From: Lunularia cruciata | Lineage: Eukaryota; Streptophyta; Marchantiopsida; Lunulariales; Lunulariaceae | NCBI GenBank assembly: GCA_948567375.1 | Contig: OX419761.1 | Coordinates: 27,814,243 to 27,878,242 of the forward strand | Length of the DNA stretch: 64,000 nt | Reading direction: 5' to 3' | Part shown: one piece after another, positions 22,064-33,903 of the stretch | How positions within the stretch are numbered: the first letter of the stretch is position 1 | Layout of the letters: every line of letters starts with the position of its first letter | Position numbers and translations under genes: made by a program | The notes under the pieces: model-generated | What the model was told of the DNA's origin: nothing | Databases searched by the model: none | What the model saw: only the letters and a program-made list of their open reading frames with translations

Positions 22064-25000
22064 TGTGACAACCTGGCAAATATCACTTTTGCGGTAATTG
22101 GGTAAGTAAAGTTTGTTCCCGTAGAGATATGAGTCAGAATTGGTCAAATACGAAGTCAAACAGTAACAATTTAGTTCTTCTTGGTTGCGTCTTTAATCTC
22201 CCAGGTAGAAACCACACCCAGAAGAGAGTAACAAGCACTGACTTGCAATCTTGTCACAAATTTCACACTCCTTAATCACAAATCCATCAAATCTTTCCAA
22301 ACAATCTTGATTGTGATGATTTAGACTCTCATGAAAACGACACTTCACTGCAAAACCACTTCGCCTCAGAATTGTGTTCCACCCCTCCACTAAAAGCACA
22401 ACTTCCTCGATCAAAATTGCTTCACATCAACTTTGCACTGTAGTCACAAATGCAAAATACTAACAACACTACAATTCCTCTCAGATCTGTCAACGCATTG
22501 GTTCGATTGCACTTCACTCAGGATCAAACACACAGAATGAAGATCAAGGTTGTGGAATCCAACATCCAACAAGCACATTGACTTGCACTTTGAATTTCTT
22601 CACACACTCACAGACACAAGTACAAAGCTGATACTCGGAATCAAGCTCAAGCGACAAGCACTGCTTCACAGCACTTTGCTTTATCTATTCTCAAAAATTA
22701 TGAGCATTGAACAACATGATACTGCGAATGCCACTCTTAAATAGTGAACAAATCAACAATTCTAACAACTACACCGTTCTACAATAAATGTTCTAACATG
22801 CAGATCTGAAATGACAATGCACCTCTTCATATTTGCCTCTTCAAATCTCAAATCTGTTACTACTCCGATCCGATGTCTACTTCGTCATTGACTTTCAATC
22901 CTGAACTCAAAGTAATCTTACTTCCTAATACTCTGTCCTCGGGTTTCATATCTTCTACCTCTTCAACCAATTCCAGCAATTCTCTTTCTTGATCTGAAAT
23001 TCCACTAGTGGGTAATCTATCTAACTCTTCATCTCTCAACCCACTCTTTTCTAATGTCTCCAATGGTAACTCCAAAGACATTTGTACTCCTATGTTATCT
23101 ACTTTGGGTTTTGCTCTAACATCTTTCCAAAGCTTTTCTATCTCTATTTTAAGTAAGTCTAATCTAATCGAAATGTTATCCTCTACCTCTAAAATCTTTT
23201 TGTCTATGCAAGTTCTAAGACTAATTAACAAGGCATTCATATCTGTGTCTTTTGCTTGTCTTCACCTTGTTTCCTGCACCAACAACTTCAACTCGTGCAG
23301 CCTCGTCTCCTCAATCCAAATGTTGGCCTCTGTACTTAACATTGCATTCATTTGGAGGACCATCTCCTTCAATGACTCCAATCTTGTCTTTCTCCCACGT
23401 TCACGATCTGCAAGCCAATCCTCTTGGTACATCGCCAACTCTGCCTCAAACTCGGCTTTCACCGACTCCTTCTCCTTCTCCTTCTCCTTTTGGACAACTC
23501 TCTCCTCCTGATTACAAAGTAATTCTTGTAATTGGTCTTCTTCTCTATATCGTGCCGCCAACTCTTGTTGCCAAAGTTGCTTCTTCTCCTCGACACTCTC
23601 CATCACCCTATTGAGCTCCTGATCCTTTGCAGCTACTCTCGCCATAGCATGGATTACCTCTACTCTTGAATCAACAAACTGCTGCTTCAAGATCTCATAC
23701 TCAGCTACTTGTCTCTCCCTTGCTATGTCACTCTTCTTCACAAGATCCTCTCAATAATTTACTTCTCTCTTCAAGTCTTCAATTACTTGACTTCTCACTA
23801 TTGCCTCTGCTCGTAGCACTTCTCTTTCCTCCTCACCTCGGGTTATACTCTTCTTCAACTCCAAGTTCTCTTCTTCTAACCGCGCTAAGACCTGCAACAC
23901 AATCTTCACCTCCGGACATTTTGACTGCATTTCCTTCTTCTTGTGCTCCAACTTCACTAGCAATGGGCACACGATCTCCCGTAGGTACTCCACTCCATCA
24001 CTGGCAACTACTTCAACCTGCGGAGTGGTCTCTCTTCTCACTTCGTGTTCTCGTGATACTCGCCTTCTTCGCTGCAGTCGTTGTATCAGAATCGACGCCT
24101 CACTTCTCGAGCTTTCAGTTACTTCTTCTTTTGCTTTACTCGGCCCCACTTCACACTTCACCTTACATCTTGAGCAAACTTCTCTCTGCATTGCGATCTT
24201 CTTCTCTTTGGGCACAGTTACTTTGTCTTCCAACTATGTATTATCTTTGGCTTCAATTGCTGCCCGAACTTCTTCTTCTTCTTCTTCAGCCACTGGAGCC
24301 AATGTCATTTCTCCTCCTTCGATGTCGCTACTTGTATCTCCACTCTGCAGCGTTAGCTCAGGCTCTTCCTTGTGTTCCAAGTCTTCAGTCTTTAGCTTGG
24401 AATCACCTTCCGAGTCTTCATCTTCCGACTCAATCACCACCATACCTCACCTTGGGTTGCCTCTTCGTGTCTTCCAAGGTTTCTTTGTGTCTTTGGCTTC
24501 GCCTTGCCGACTCCTCTTCTTTGTATTTAGGGTACTCAGTGCAACTTCCACGTTCTTCCTTGTCTTTGTGTAGTAGTCGTCGGTGCTCTTGATCTGCAAG
24601 ATGTATTACTACTCCTTGACATCGACTTCCTTTCGCAAATTAGGTTGGAAGTGTGACACCATCCGAGTCCGCTCCGCCGAGTTCAGGAAATTGAGCCTAA
24701 GGTAGAAATGCGCTACAAATGGCATGATGTAGTGTGGAGGCAATTTATCCCACAAATTCCACATCATCTGCCTTGTTCTCCCATGGAAACACCTTGCCCA
24801 ATTGATCGGTTCTCCTACGAATAGCTTGTGAAAGAACACCGCTTGGTGTTTCATCACATAAGTAGTTCTCTCCGGCTTTAGGATGGCCATTAGTGCACTC
24901 ACGATTCCTCTCTTCATAGGGTCTTTGTAGCTCTCAACCTTGTACCCATTCTTCATCCGCTTTGACAAGAAGGCATCTCTTATCTCCTGGGTTTCTTGAG

Positions 25001-25851
25001 CTATCTCTCCCTTTCCCAAGAATATGGCTCGCTGCTTTGAGCTTGCTTCCTTCTCGAGTACAAGTCTCCAATCCAACTTTGTCTAGCAAGCGGGATTTCC
25101 TCTCTTCCCTTCTTCCTTGGGTCCATCGAGACACTTGCTCTTGATGATTTTTGTCATGAAACCTGGAAAGCTCACATTCCAGTTCCATGCCAGAAACATG
25201 ATCCAAAGTCAGCTCAAGACTTTGATTCTAGCTATTACATCTAACCTCCGAATCGCATGATTTCTCATTGCAAATTCAGAGTTCTTCTTTCCTCCTCCCA
25301 TCTCTTCTGCCTTCTCACTATCTCTCAATTTCACTCTCACGACTTCTCCCTTATGCATTACCACAATTCCAACTCTATTTCCCTTCCCATGATCACCTGC
25401 AAGACGACTTCTCAACGGCAAAGGAAAATTACTCGACATTTTGTCATTGCAAGTTCAATTTTTATAGAGTTTTGCTTCTTCGTCTTTCTTCACTTTGAGT
25501 TTCTACCAAGAAATCACACCTCCTGCATGCACCTGTTACTGTCAATCAACCTTTGTGCGTATGGGCCGACGGTTTTTGAATGGTCCCTTCTTGAATTTCT
25601 TGCTCCAACGAAAGGTTGTTAGACTGTTTTCACCTTGAGTTAAGCTCCCCTGATGCAAAGACAATTTACTTTGGATTGTATGCTAACAGAGCATTTCCGA
25701 GTACTTTGCCTTATGACCCAAAGTCACTTTACTTCGGGTTTCATCCCAAAGACTCTTTTCTTTGCCTTCTTCGGCCATACAGGCACAATCCGACTTCTCT
25801 ATACACTTCTTCTTCTTTATTGTTAAAAAACAAAAAAATGTGGGCACCACA
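22064..25851 (-). repeat. 3' LTR of element A-I, beta subfamily (3788 bp)
   Basis: It runs from TGTGACAACCTGGCA to TGTGGGCACCACA. The right side continues into the polypurine tract and integrase, the left side into AAGCA and family B protease. Its length agrees with the 5' LTR once the nested solo LTR is set aside (3785 bp). Confidence 0.93.
22860..25439 (-). pseudogene. LTR-embedded coiled-coil protein gene in the A-I 3' LTR (fossil)
   Basis: Beta form. The start MSSNFPLPLRSRL at 25439 follows the TATA-like box at 25457-25466. The conserved block includes AVFFHKLFVGEPINWARCF (24800-24860), the acidic middle SEDEDSEGDSKLKTEDLEH (24380-24440), a coil at 23262-24000 and the LEKSGLRDEELDRLPTS end block at 23000. 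Several breaks. Confidence 0.75.
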
Positions 25852-25866
25852 TACCCCCTCCCTCAA
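25852..25866 (-). other. Polypurine tract of element A-I
   Basis: TTGAGGGAGGGGGTA on the minus strand directly precedes the TGTGGTGCCCACA start of the 3' LTR. Confidence 0.85.
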
Positions 25867-25869
25867 ATG

Positions 25870-27100
25870 TGAACGTCCCCACAAACATAGACCTCGGGTG
25901 TCTTAGAAAATTCTGAGTCTATGGTCCAATATCTCCGAACTCTCTACCCGTTTACTCAAGTGGCAAAAGGATTACCTTCCAAGTCTACAAGCTGTATGGA
26001 CCCATTTTTGTAAAGATGAAGAACTCGATAGGGACCCATCCATCTCAAATGCAACTTGCCTGGAAAAAATATTTGGCGATTGTCATATAACAAAACCAAA
26101 GACCCTTCACGTACAGCTATAGGCTTGATTCTCTTATCGTGCCTGACTTTCCTCTGTGCTTGTACTTCTTTTGTGGTTTGCATTGAATTGTCTCTTTTCT
26201 CTTCTAACCACATCAATTGATGAATCCAAAGATCCTAACTTTCCTCTTTTGACATTTTTTCTTTGCAAAGAACCCGATATGTCGGTACTTCAAATTCAAC
26301 TGGCAGTATGGGATGCAAGCCATATGTCAAGAAGTATCGAGTTTGTTTGGTTGTAATCTTTTTTGTCGTTTGATATGCCCACAATGCAGCTGGTAATTTT
26401 GTATCCCAGTCATAGGCATAATTGACAGTCACCTTATTCAAAATTTTGCAAAGTAGCCTATTCACTTTTTCCGTTAAGCCATTTGCTTTTGGGTTATAAG
26501 GAGTCGTCTTCCGATGTTTAATCTGAAAGTACTTGGTTAATGCTTCCATTACAGAGTTCAAAAAATGTGTTCCTTGGTCACTGACCAATTCCAGAGGACA
26601 CCCATATCGGGAGATGATGTTTCGAAAGAAGAATTCCGCCACAATTTCAGCATCATCTCTGCAAGTTGCTTCAACTTCGACCATCTTGGTAGCATCGTCC
26701 GTGCAAACCAAAATTTATCGCTTTCTTGTGACTCGGGTCACTGGTTGAATGGGACCCACAAAATCAATCCCCAATTTCTCAAATGGGGCCAAAGGCAAAA
26801 TTGGTCTCAAAGGCCATTGAGAAGTAGCCATCGGCTTCCCTGTTCTCTGACAAGCATCACAGCTTCGGATATGAGCATGCACGTCTTTGTACATTGTAGG
26901 CCACCAATACCCTGCCGAAAGAATTTTCTTTACAATATTCTTCAGAGCATAGTGTCCTCCCAATGCTTTGGAGTGTAAAGATTCAATCACTCCTCCTACT
27001 TTGTATGACTCCAAGCATCGCCAAAGTACTTTGTCTTTGCTCATCTTAAATAAAATGCTATGTTTAAGCTGGTACGGCCCTATATTCTTGAGAAAGACTG
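25870..27100 (-). pseudogene. Family A integrase in element A-I (fossil)
   Basis: The N-terminal zinc-binding segment carries HSKALGGHYALKNIVKKIL and SCDACQRTGKP. The core has GIDFVGPIQPVTRVTRKR, LVSDQGTHFLNSVMEAL and PKANGLTEKVN. The C-terminal part carries FPGKLHLRWMGPYRVLHLY. No chromodomain follows and the protein ends directly at the polypurine tract, leaving no space for an env-like gene between pol and LTR. Confidence 0.88.
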
Positions 27101-27104
27101 CCCA

Positions 27105-28560
27105 CTATTTTGGTTCCATACCCTCAGGACAATGGAGAGTATTCAGATAATGATATTCAGCTGCATACCTCGTACTTCGCATTGCTAATAAGTGATACAA
27201 CTCTTTGTCAGGGAACCGATCGTCAATTTCCCACTCCTGGTCTTGAGTTTCTAACCTGGACAGGAAGTCCGCATTCGAATGCAAAGCTCCCTTCCTTACT
27301 TGTACAATATACGTGAATTCTTGTAACAACAAGATCCATCTTGCAATTCGCCCGGATAAATCTGCCTTCTTGACCAAATGTTGCAATGCGTAATGGTCAA
27401 TATTGAAGACAAACTCATACCCCAACAAATAATGACAAAATTTCTTGCAGGCATACACCATTCCGAGTGCTTCTCTTTTAGTCGTCAAATAGTTCTTTTC
27501 AGAAACTGAAAGTTGTTGGCTGGCATAATACACTGGGTAGTCCTTCTTCTTCTTGTCCTTCTGACTTAAGACGACTCCAATGGCCATGGACGAAGTGTCC
27601 ACATATACATGAACAGGGACGTCCCAATTTGGGGCCCTCATAATTGGTGCTTCAACCAGCTTCTTCTTCAACACCTGGAAAGCTTCTTCTTGATTTTCTT
27701 CCCACAGATAGTCTTCGGATTTCTTCAGAAGCTTTGTAAGTGGTGCAACAAGCATTGCATAATTTGACACAAAGCGTTTGTAATATCCGACATGTCTCAA
27801 GAAGGCTCTCAGCTCCCGGATGTTCTTTAGGGATTCCAAAGCTGCAATTATCTTGACCTTCTCAACATCAACTTCAATACCTCGGCTTGACACCCGATGC
27901 CCCAAAAGAATTCCTTCCTTCATTGTGAAGAAGCATTTCTCTGGATGTAATGACAAGCTGGCAAAACGACACCTTTCAAACGTTTGGTGAAGGTTATCTA
28001 AATGTACATCTCTTCACCCAAACACACAAAAGTCATCAATGAAAACTTCCACAAATTTGCGTAGGAAATCTTTGAAGATTGAATTCATCATCCGTTGGAA
28101 AGTAGCGGGAGCATTACACAACCCAAAGGGCATTTGATTGTAAGCAAAAGTGCCCCAATCAGTCGTGAATGTAGTTTTATCCTTGTCCTCTTCTCAAATG
28201 GATACTTGATTGTACCTTGAAAATCCATTGAGAAAACTATAACAAGGATGCCCAACTACCTGATCTAAAATTGTATCGGTAAAAAATAAGGGATGATGAT
28301 CTTTCCTTGTGACTGCGTTCAACTTCCGGAAGTCTTGGGACACTTGGATCTTCCCTATTTTCTTCTTCGGGACAATGACAATGGGGGAAACCCATTCACT
28401 GCTTAAGACAGGGAAGATGATTCCGGCCCCTAAGTACTTGTCGATTTCATCTTTCACCAACAGCGAGTACTTTGGGTTTAGGCGGTATTGCTGCTGCCAA
28501 ACCGGAACTGCACCTTCAACCAAATCAATCTAGTGTTCTCCAAATTCTCGTGGAATACCC
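27105..28560 (-). pseudogene. Family A RT and RNase H in element A-I (fossil)
   Basis: RT is recognised by SEWVSPIVIVPKKKIGKIQV, FRKLNAVTRKDHHP and the active-site region (V-F-I-D-D-F near 28035-28045). The thumb reads CFFTMKEGILLGHRVSSRGIEVD. RNase H shows YVDTSSMAIGVVLSQKD, FVFNIDHYALQHLVKK and LHSNADFLSRLETQD. The region is broken. Confidence 0.88.
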
Positions 28561-29041
28561 AGCATTTGATCAATAGACCAGGCGAATACATCCTGGAATT
28601 TTATAAACATGGCAGTGTATCCTGCCAACTCCTCCAAAGTAACTGTCTTTGAGATTTTTAAAATTTTTCCTTCAGTTAAGAAAACATCTTGATAGTCATC
28701 GGGGTTGATGACTCCTTCAACGTGGCTTACTCGGCTTAATCCGAGGCAACTGCCATCAAACCCCCTTCCTCCAAGTTAGGTTCACCCGAGGTGAGGTCAT
28801 ATGGATCTTTGTCCTCAACATCCACCGCATAACATTCCAAGTAATTAACTTGGACTTTGTCTTTGGATTTGTCTGAGGACAAAGACGATGAGTCTTTGGA
28901 TTCGTCCTCCTCTTCCAATGAACTTGTTTCCCGGCGGTGGGGAACCTTCATCCAACTCAAAGTCACCAGCTTCTGATCTTTGGATGAAATGTCCTTAAAT
29001 CTTAACTTATGCTGATGCCAATCTACCACAACTTGGGCGCT

Positions 29042-29740
29042 TTACAACCAGGGTTTGCCGATCAATAGAGGGTAACCAGTCTTTGTCATTGGTTGCAACA
29101 CGATGTAGTTCAACTTGAAGGGTACCCCTCCAATGATCGTGGTGATGTTTGACAGCATGCCCAAAGGCCGTCTCCTGGTTTGGTCTGCAAACTTCAACAC
29201 TCGGGGTGTTGGTTCAAACGTGTGATACCCGAGTCGATTTGCAGTATCTTTGGTCATGACATTCACACCGGACCCAGAGTCAATGTGTATCAATGTGATC
29301 ATGCACCCTGCAATCTCCGCGTCTACCTCGAGAGATCCCAGATCTTCTTGCTCAATATGGTAGATAGCAAGCAGGTCCTTCTTTGACATCGACCTCACCT
29401 TCTTGAGTGCCGAATTCAGCTGCCTCTTGTACAACTTATTATCTTCCCACAATTGCTTGAATGTAACGTTGGCATTTGTGGCTACCAGATCTGCTACAAT
29501 ATTGTATTGGGGAAATCCTCCCAATTTGACCGTCTTCACTTTTGGCTTTGGGTCCAAAGTCTCTCCATGTTCCCTCTTGACTTTGGGACGCTTCAAAATG
29601 GTGACGGGCTTGCTAATGGCCTTAACCCGAGGTTCCTCGGGTTGGCCCACCTCGGCTTGGATCAGACCCTTTACTTTGGATCGGATGTCCACCGCAAAAA
29701 TTGGAGACTTCGTCTTTGTCCCCTCTTCCAAACTCAGTTC
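29042..29740 (-). pseudogene. Family A protease in element A-I (fossil)
   Basis: The aspartic protease active-site segment is HIDSGSGVNVMT (near 29250-29285), followed by LGYHTFEPTPRVLKFADQT and the flap-distal end YPLLIGKPWL at 29042. A basic, Lys-rich N-terminal segment links it to gag. Confidence 0.85.
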
Positions 29741-29947
29741 CCGAATCCTGAGTAGTGCCTCTTTTAGTTCTTTCTACAAGGCTTTAGCTTTAGCTTTTGC
29801 GAGGATCTTTTCCTCCTTGGCAGAAAGAATTGCCTTTGGACGCAATCTCTTTGCCTTTCTGGAAGAAGACGAGGTCGTACTCAGTTCTTTGGGATCACGC
29901 TTCTTCTTGCTAGAGCGTGTCTCAACTTTCAAAATTTCAAGGTCCGG

Positions 29948-30758
29948 CTATTCTCCTTCCGAGGCCGGACTCCCTTCTTGAGGTCTTTTTTCCTCAAGAG
30001 TGATGCAATTTACATTAGTATCCCCCTTTGGCTGAAGTGCTGCATGCTCAGCGGGGGTCTGTACATACTTTACAGGTGGCTTTGGGTTTGGTGAGTGAGG
30101 ACATTGGTTGCCCGTATGCACCGATCCTTTACAATTTCCGCACAAGGGAATGTACCCAATTTGCCTTCTTGGCTTGGGACAGTTTGGAGACCAATGTCCC
30201 ATTGAGCCACAATTATAACAAGCTCCGGGTGCAACATTCTGAGGGCAATTTTGGTTGCTCATCGGTGGTCTTTGTGGAGGAGCATTGGGGTTATACTCCC
30301 TTGGTCCAAACCTCAGACCTTGATACAATGTGCTTGCTTGAGGCTGTACTTTTTGCGTTTGGTACACAATCTCTTTGTCCTCGTCTTTGTTCCATCCTAG
30401 ACCCCAATCAATTTGCTGCACCGGGAATGCATTACGAGTATTGCATTCTGTGTTGGCGTGACCTGATTTGCCACATGCGGTGCACCATACATTCAATCTC
30501 CCAAATGCTAGGGCCTTCCTTCTGTCTTTGTCCCCAATCATTTGGATCTTGAAATCCAAAAACTCCTTGATGAGGGCATCTAGCTTGATATCCGCCTTAT
30601 TTACACTCTTTGCTGGAAGAGTCACTGGTTTCTTGCCTCCACGTCTTCTGACTCGTCTTGGCTTTGATTCTTCTTTGGATTCCGAAGAAGAGCTTGAAGA
30701 CATGGAGGATTCGTCCAAAGAAGAGGATGTACTGTGCAAAGCTCTCCTTCTGGGCTTC
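29948..30758 (-). pseudogene. Family A nucleocapsid with three zinc knuckles (fossil)
   Basis: Three CCHC knuckles of spacing C-x2-C-x4-H-x4-C appear in one frame: CTACGKSGHANTEC, CYNCGSMGHWSPNC and CGNCKGSVHTGNQC. Such knuckles bind the genomic RNA during packaging; most plant gypsy gags have one or two. A Ser/Glu-rich and Arg-rich linker precedes them. The gag body continues at 32650 beyond the nested solo LTR. Confidence 0.85.
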
Positions 30759-31163
30759 TGTGGTACCCACATTTTTCATTTTGGACGAGTTTTGAAGAAG
30801 AAGTGCCTTGCTGAAACCAAATTGAAACAAATGGAGAAGAAATGAGTTGAAACTTGTGTTTTGATCAGACTTTAGGAAGTCAATTTTATGTAAGAGGAAG
30901 AATGACTCAGACTGGATCAAACTTGAAGAAGCTTACTTCGTGTCAGAGGAGGGAAAAACTCGGACCAGACTTCGAAAGAGAAATAGAAGTGGTAGGTCAG
31001 GATTCTTGCGGGGACCATATCTCAGTGACCACAACTCCAAATCAAGCGTGTTATATTTCGTTGGAAGCGTCTTGTTCAGGGCTTTCCATTGCCACCAAAA
31101 TCGCAAAGTTTGGAGGTCTGTAAAAGAAGTTACAAGCATTTGAAGTTTCTGGAGTAAGTGTAC

Positions 31164-31250
31164 TTTGGGTCAAAGTGTCTTCGGGTCAATGTGACTTCGG
31201 ATTTCGTACTTCGTACTTCGGGTTTACACGACTTCGGGTCATAAGACTTT
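31164..31250 (+). repeat. Cluster of ACTTCGGG-type repeats in the short-form LTR
   Basis: About six near-copies of CTTCGGG (CTTTGGG, CTTCGGG, CTTCGGA, CTTCGTA and so on) occur within 90 bp. Related words (CCGAAGTCACTTTACTTCGGG) lie near the sense start of the long LTRs, for example 40718-40740. Possible transcription-factor sites; this is inference. Confidence 0.5.
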
Positions 31251-31539
31251 GCCTCAAGATAAAAATGACTAAATCAGAGGTAGCCGGACCTCGGAGTGCA
31301 GTGAAGATGTTTTTGGGAGTTTTGCCAGAGGGATCAGAGGAAGTTAGAGTAGAGAAAGAAGATAGTTAGGATACACATGACTTCAATTTCAGTTCTAATT
31401 GAAGGTGGAACATGAATTGAAGGAGAAGTAGCAGTAGTGAATAAACCCGAAGTGTAGGATCAGACAGTAAGTGTCTTTGGGTTAGTAACATGAGTGATTA
31501 GGGGAAAGTGGATTACAAATTGAATGTGTAGATAGTGTA

Positions 31540-31800
31540 TTCATGCTTTCAATTACAATTCTTGATGATGACATAGTAGAATTAGTAAAAGAATTGATAG
31601 TAGTTAGACCCGAAGTAGATGAGGTAAGAGTGCAGGTGTCTTCGGATTTGACATTTGACACTTTAGAGAAGAGTGGGTCAAAGGATGAGGAGTTAGATAG
31701 ATTACCCACTAGTGCAATTTCAGATCAGGAAAGAGAATTGCTGGATCTGATAGAAGATGTGGGATTTGAAACCCACGGAAAATGTAGTAGGAAGTAAGAT
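31540..31800 (+). pseudogene. Remnant of the LTR-embedded gene in the short-form LTR (fossil)
   Basis: Only the C-terminal block is present: VELVKELIVVRPEVDEV, then VQVSSDLTFDTLEKSGSKDEELDRLPTS and QERELLDLIED. It matches the end of the coding region in the long LTRs. The helical block and coil are absent in this form. Confidence 0.65.
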
Positions 31801-32649
31801 TACTTCGGGTTCAGGGTTGAAAGCCGAGGAAGAAGTAGACATCGGATCGGATTAGTAACCGATTTGAGATTTGAAGGGGCAGATATGAAAGGTTGCATTG
31901 TCATTTTGGATCTGTAGGTTAGAACAGTTGTTGTAGAAACGGTATAGTTGTTAGAACTGTCGATTGCTTCACTATTTAAGAGTGGCATTCGCAAGAAATT
32001 GTTGTTCAATGCTCATTATTTCTGAGAATAGATAAAGCAAAGTGCTGTGAAGCAGTGCTCGTCGCTTGAGCTTGATTCCGAGTATCAACTTCGTAATTGT
32101 ATTTGTGAGTGTTTGGAGAAATTCGAAGTGCAAGTCAGAGTGCTTGTTGGATGTTGGATTCCACAGCCTTGATCTTTGTTCTGTGTGTTTGATCCTGAGT
32201 GAAGTGCAATCGAAGCAATGCCTTGACAAATTTGAGAGGAATTCTAGTGTTGGTAGTATTCTGCATTTGTGAGTGCAGTGCAAAGTTGATATGAAGCAAT
32301 TTCAATCGAGGAAGTTGTGCCTTCAGTGGAAGGGTGGAACACAATTCTGAGGCAAAGTCGTTTTGCAGTGAAGTGCCATTTTTGGGAGAGCCTGAATCAT
32401 CACAATCAAGATTGTTTGGAAAGATTTGATGGAGTTGTGATTAAGGAGTGTGAATTTGTGACAAGATTGTAAGTCAGTGCTTGTTACTCTCTTCTGGGTG
32501 TGGTTTCTACCTGAGAGACTAAAGAAGAACTCAAGAAGAACTGAAATTGTTACTTTGCTTTGTATTTGGACATTTCTGACTCGTATCTCTGCGAGAACGA
32601 ACTTTACTTACCCGATTACCGCAAAAGTGATATTTGCCGGGTTGTCACA

Positions 32650-33720
32650 ACTTCTTGCCTTTCTTCTCCTGATTTCTTCGGTTACCGACAGAGTGAGAGT
32701 GGGCCGCCTCGTAACAAGCGACATGTTTGAGTACTTTGTCAAGGGAAGTTACATTCCTCTCCCTTGCAAAGATTTGTATCTCTGGTGAAAGTCTCACGAG
32801 GAACCAGGTAATGGCTTGGGCATCGGAGTAACCCACCACCCCCGATTGCTTGGGAACTCAGTTCAATAGTGCCATGAACCGCTTAGAGTAGTCTCTCAAC
32901 TTCTCCTTCTTGCCTCGGTCCAAATCATTGAGTGCCGCGAAGACACTCGTGTCGTAATCAACCTCCCGGAATCCTTCTAGGAAGTTGTTTCTCAAGTCTG
33001 CCCAGTCCGCTGGTACGATCCCCTTCTGGGTCACATGGGAGCTTTCTTTGGAGCAGACTTGGGAAAATTCTCAGTCAATCCGCCGAGTCATGCTCCTTGT
33101 TAGCAAAGGAGATAACTTCAAATTCTTCGATGAATTCATCGGGGTCTTCGTCTTGTTCTGTCCCCTTGTACTTCTGATAGGCATGTTGGGTGACAAGCAA
33201 CAAAGTCATCATTCGATGCACTGGGATCGGCTGTGGTAGTGCTAAACTTGACGGAATTGAAGGATTGGTTGGTATTGACATTGTGTTGTCAGCCCAGGGG
33301 TTCCAATTTGTCAAATTCAAGGTGGGGTCTTCTTCAACAATTTATGCTATGAGGGTGTCAACTTCAACCCGAGTGGAAGATTCAAGATCAACACCTTTGA
33401 TTGGTTCTTCAAAATTCCTTTGGGACAACCGAAGAATTGTTTGTAGAAGGTGTTGACACTCGTCTTCAGTAAGTGTGCATGCTGAATTTTCGTGAACAAA
33501 GTTCTTCAAGGACACAACTTCCTTTACAGCTCTAGGGGAAGTCGGTGTACTGGGCCGTAATGCATATGTTTGCCCACTCGATTCTTTCTTCTTCTTGGAC
33601 GAAGAGGGAGATGCAAAGTAGCCTTGCCAACCACCTTTGCGTTTCTTGTGGTCAAGTTCTCGTAGGGCTTCTTGCACTTTGTGAAGGAGTTGAAAGTCCA
33701 ATGCCTCTTGTTCAGTTTTG
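32650..33720 (-). pseudogene. Family A gag body in element A-I (fossil)
   Basis: The N-terminal part reads FQLLHKVQEALRELDHKKRKGGWQ and the central part WNPWADNTMSIPTNPS and KYKGTEQDEDPDEFIEEFEV. The retrotransposon gag domain reaches toward 32645 (QIFARERNVTSLDKVLKHVACYEAAHS). It is homologous to the better kept copy at 52219-53385 and is broken in several places. Confidence 0.85.
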
Positions 33721-33879
33721 TCAATAGTGGATGGGACGTTCAGACGTTTGTCTTCTTCACGCTGAAGTGCTCATCTTTGAGCTCTCTCTTCACGTTGTTC
33801 TCTCAATATAGACATTCATATTGCGTTGATACCCAATTTCAAATTTGGCTTTGTATTCTTCCACTTCCAAGATTTGTAT

Positions 33880-33896
33880 CCCCGGCAGCGGCGCCA
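33880..33896 (-). other. Primer binding site of element A-I, tRNA-Asp type
   Basis: TGGCGCCGCTGCCGGGG on the minus strand lies 7 bp inside the 5' LTR end. It is nearly the complement of the 3' end of plant tRNA-Asp, the primer used by Athila-type elements (from memory). Confidence 0.8.
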
Positions 33897-33903
33897 AAAA
33901 TCA

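Larger units (their letters stand above)
30759..32649 (+). mobile_element. Short-form family A solo LTR inserted in gag of A-I
   Basis: Opposite in orientation to its host element. It starts TGTGGTACCCACA and ends GCCGGGTTGTCACA like the other family A LTRs but is only 1891 bp. The last ~1.1 kb (from about 31540) is homologous to the long LTRs, including the LEKSG block and the conserved 3' end. The first ~780 bp is unrelated to the others apart from the tip. Flanks GCTTC (30754-30758) and ACTTC (32650-32654) fit a target duplication with one change. Confidence 0.85.

Noticed and set aside
23666-24592. Long plus-strand open frame rich in Ser and Leu, and similar ones at 35504-36432, 39006-39476, 44914-45477 and 55411-55887
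   Set aside because: They lie antisense to the Glu/Lys-rich coil and acidic parts of the LTR-embedded gene. GAA/GAG/AAG codons read backwards give TTC/CTC/CTT, so long open frames arise by composition. They recur in every LTR copy only because the sense gene does.
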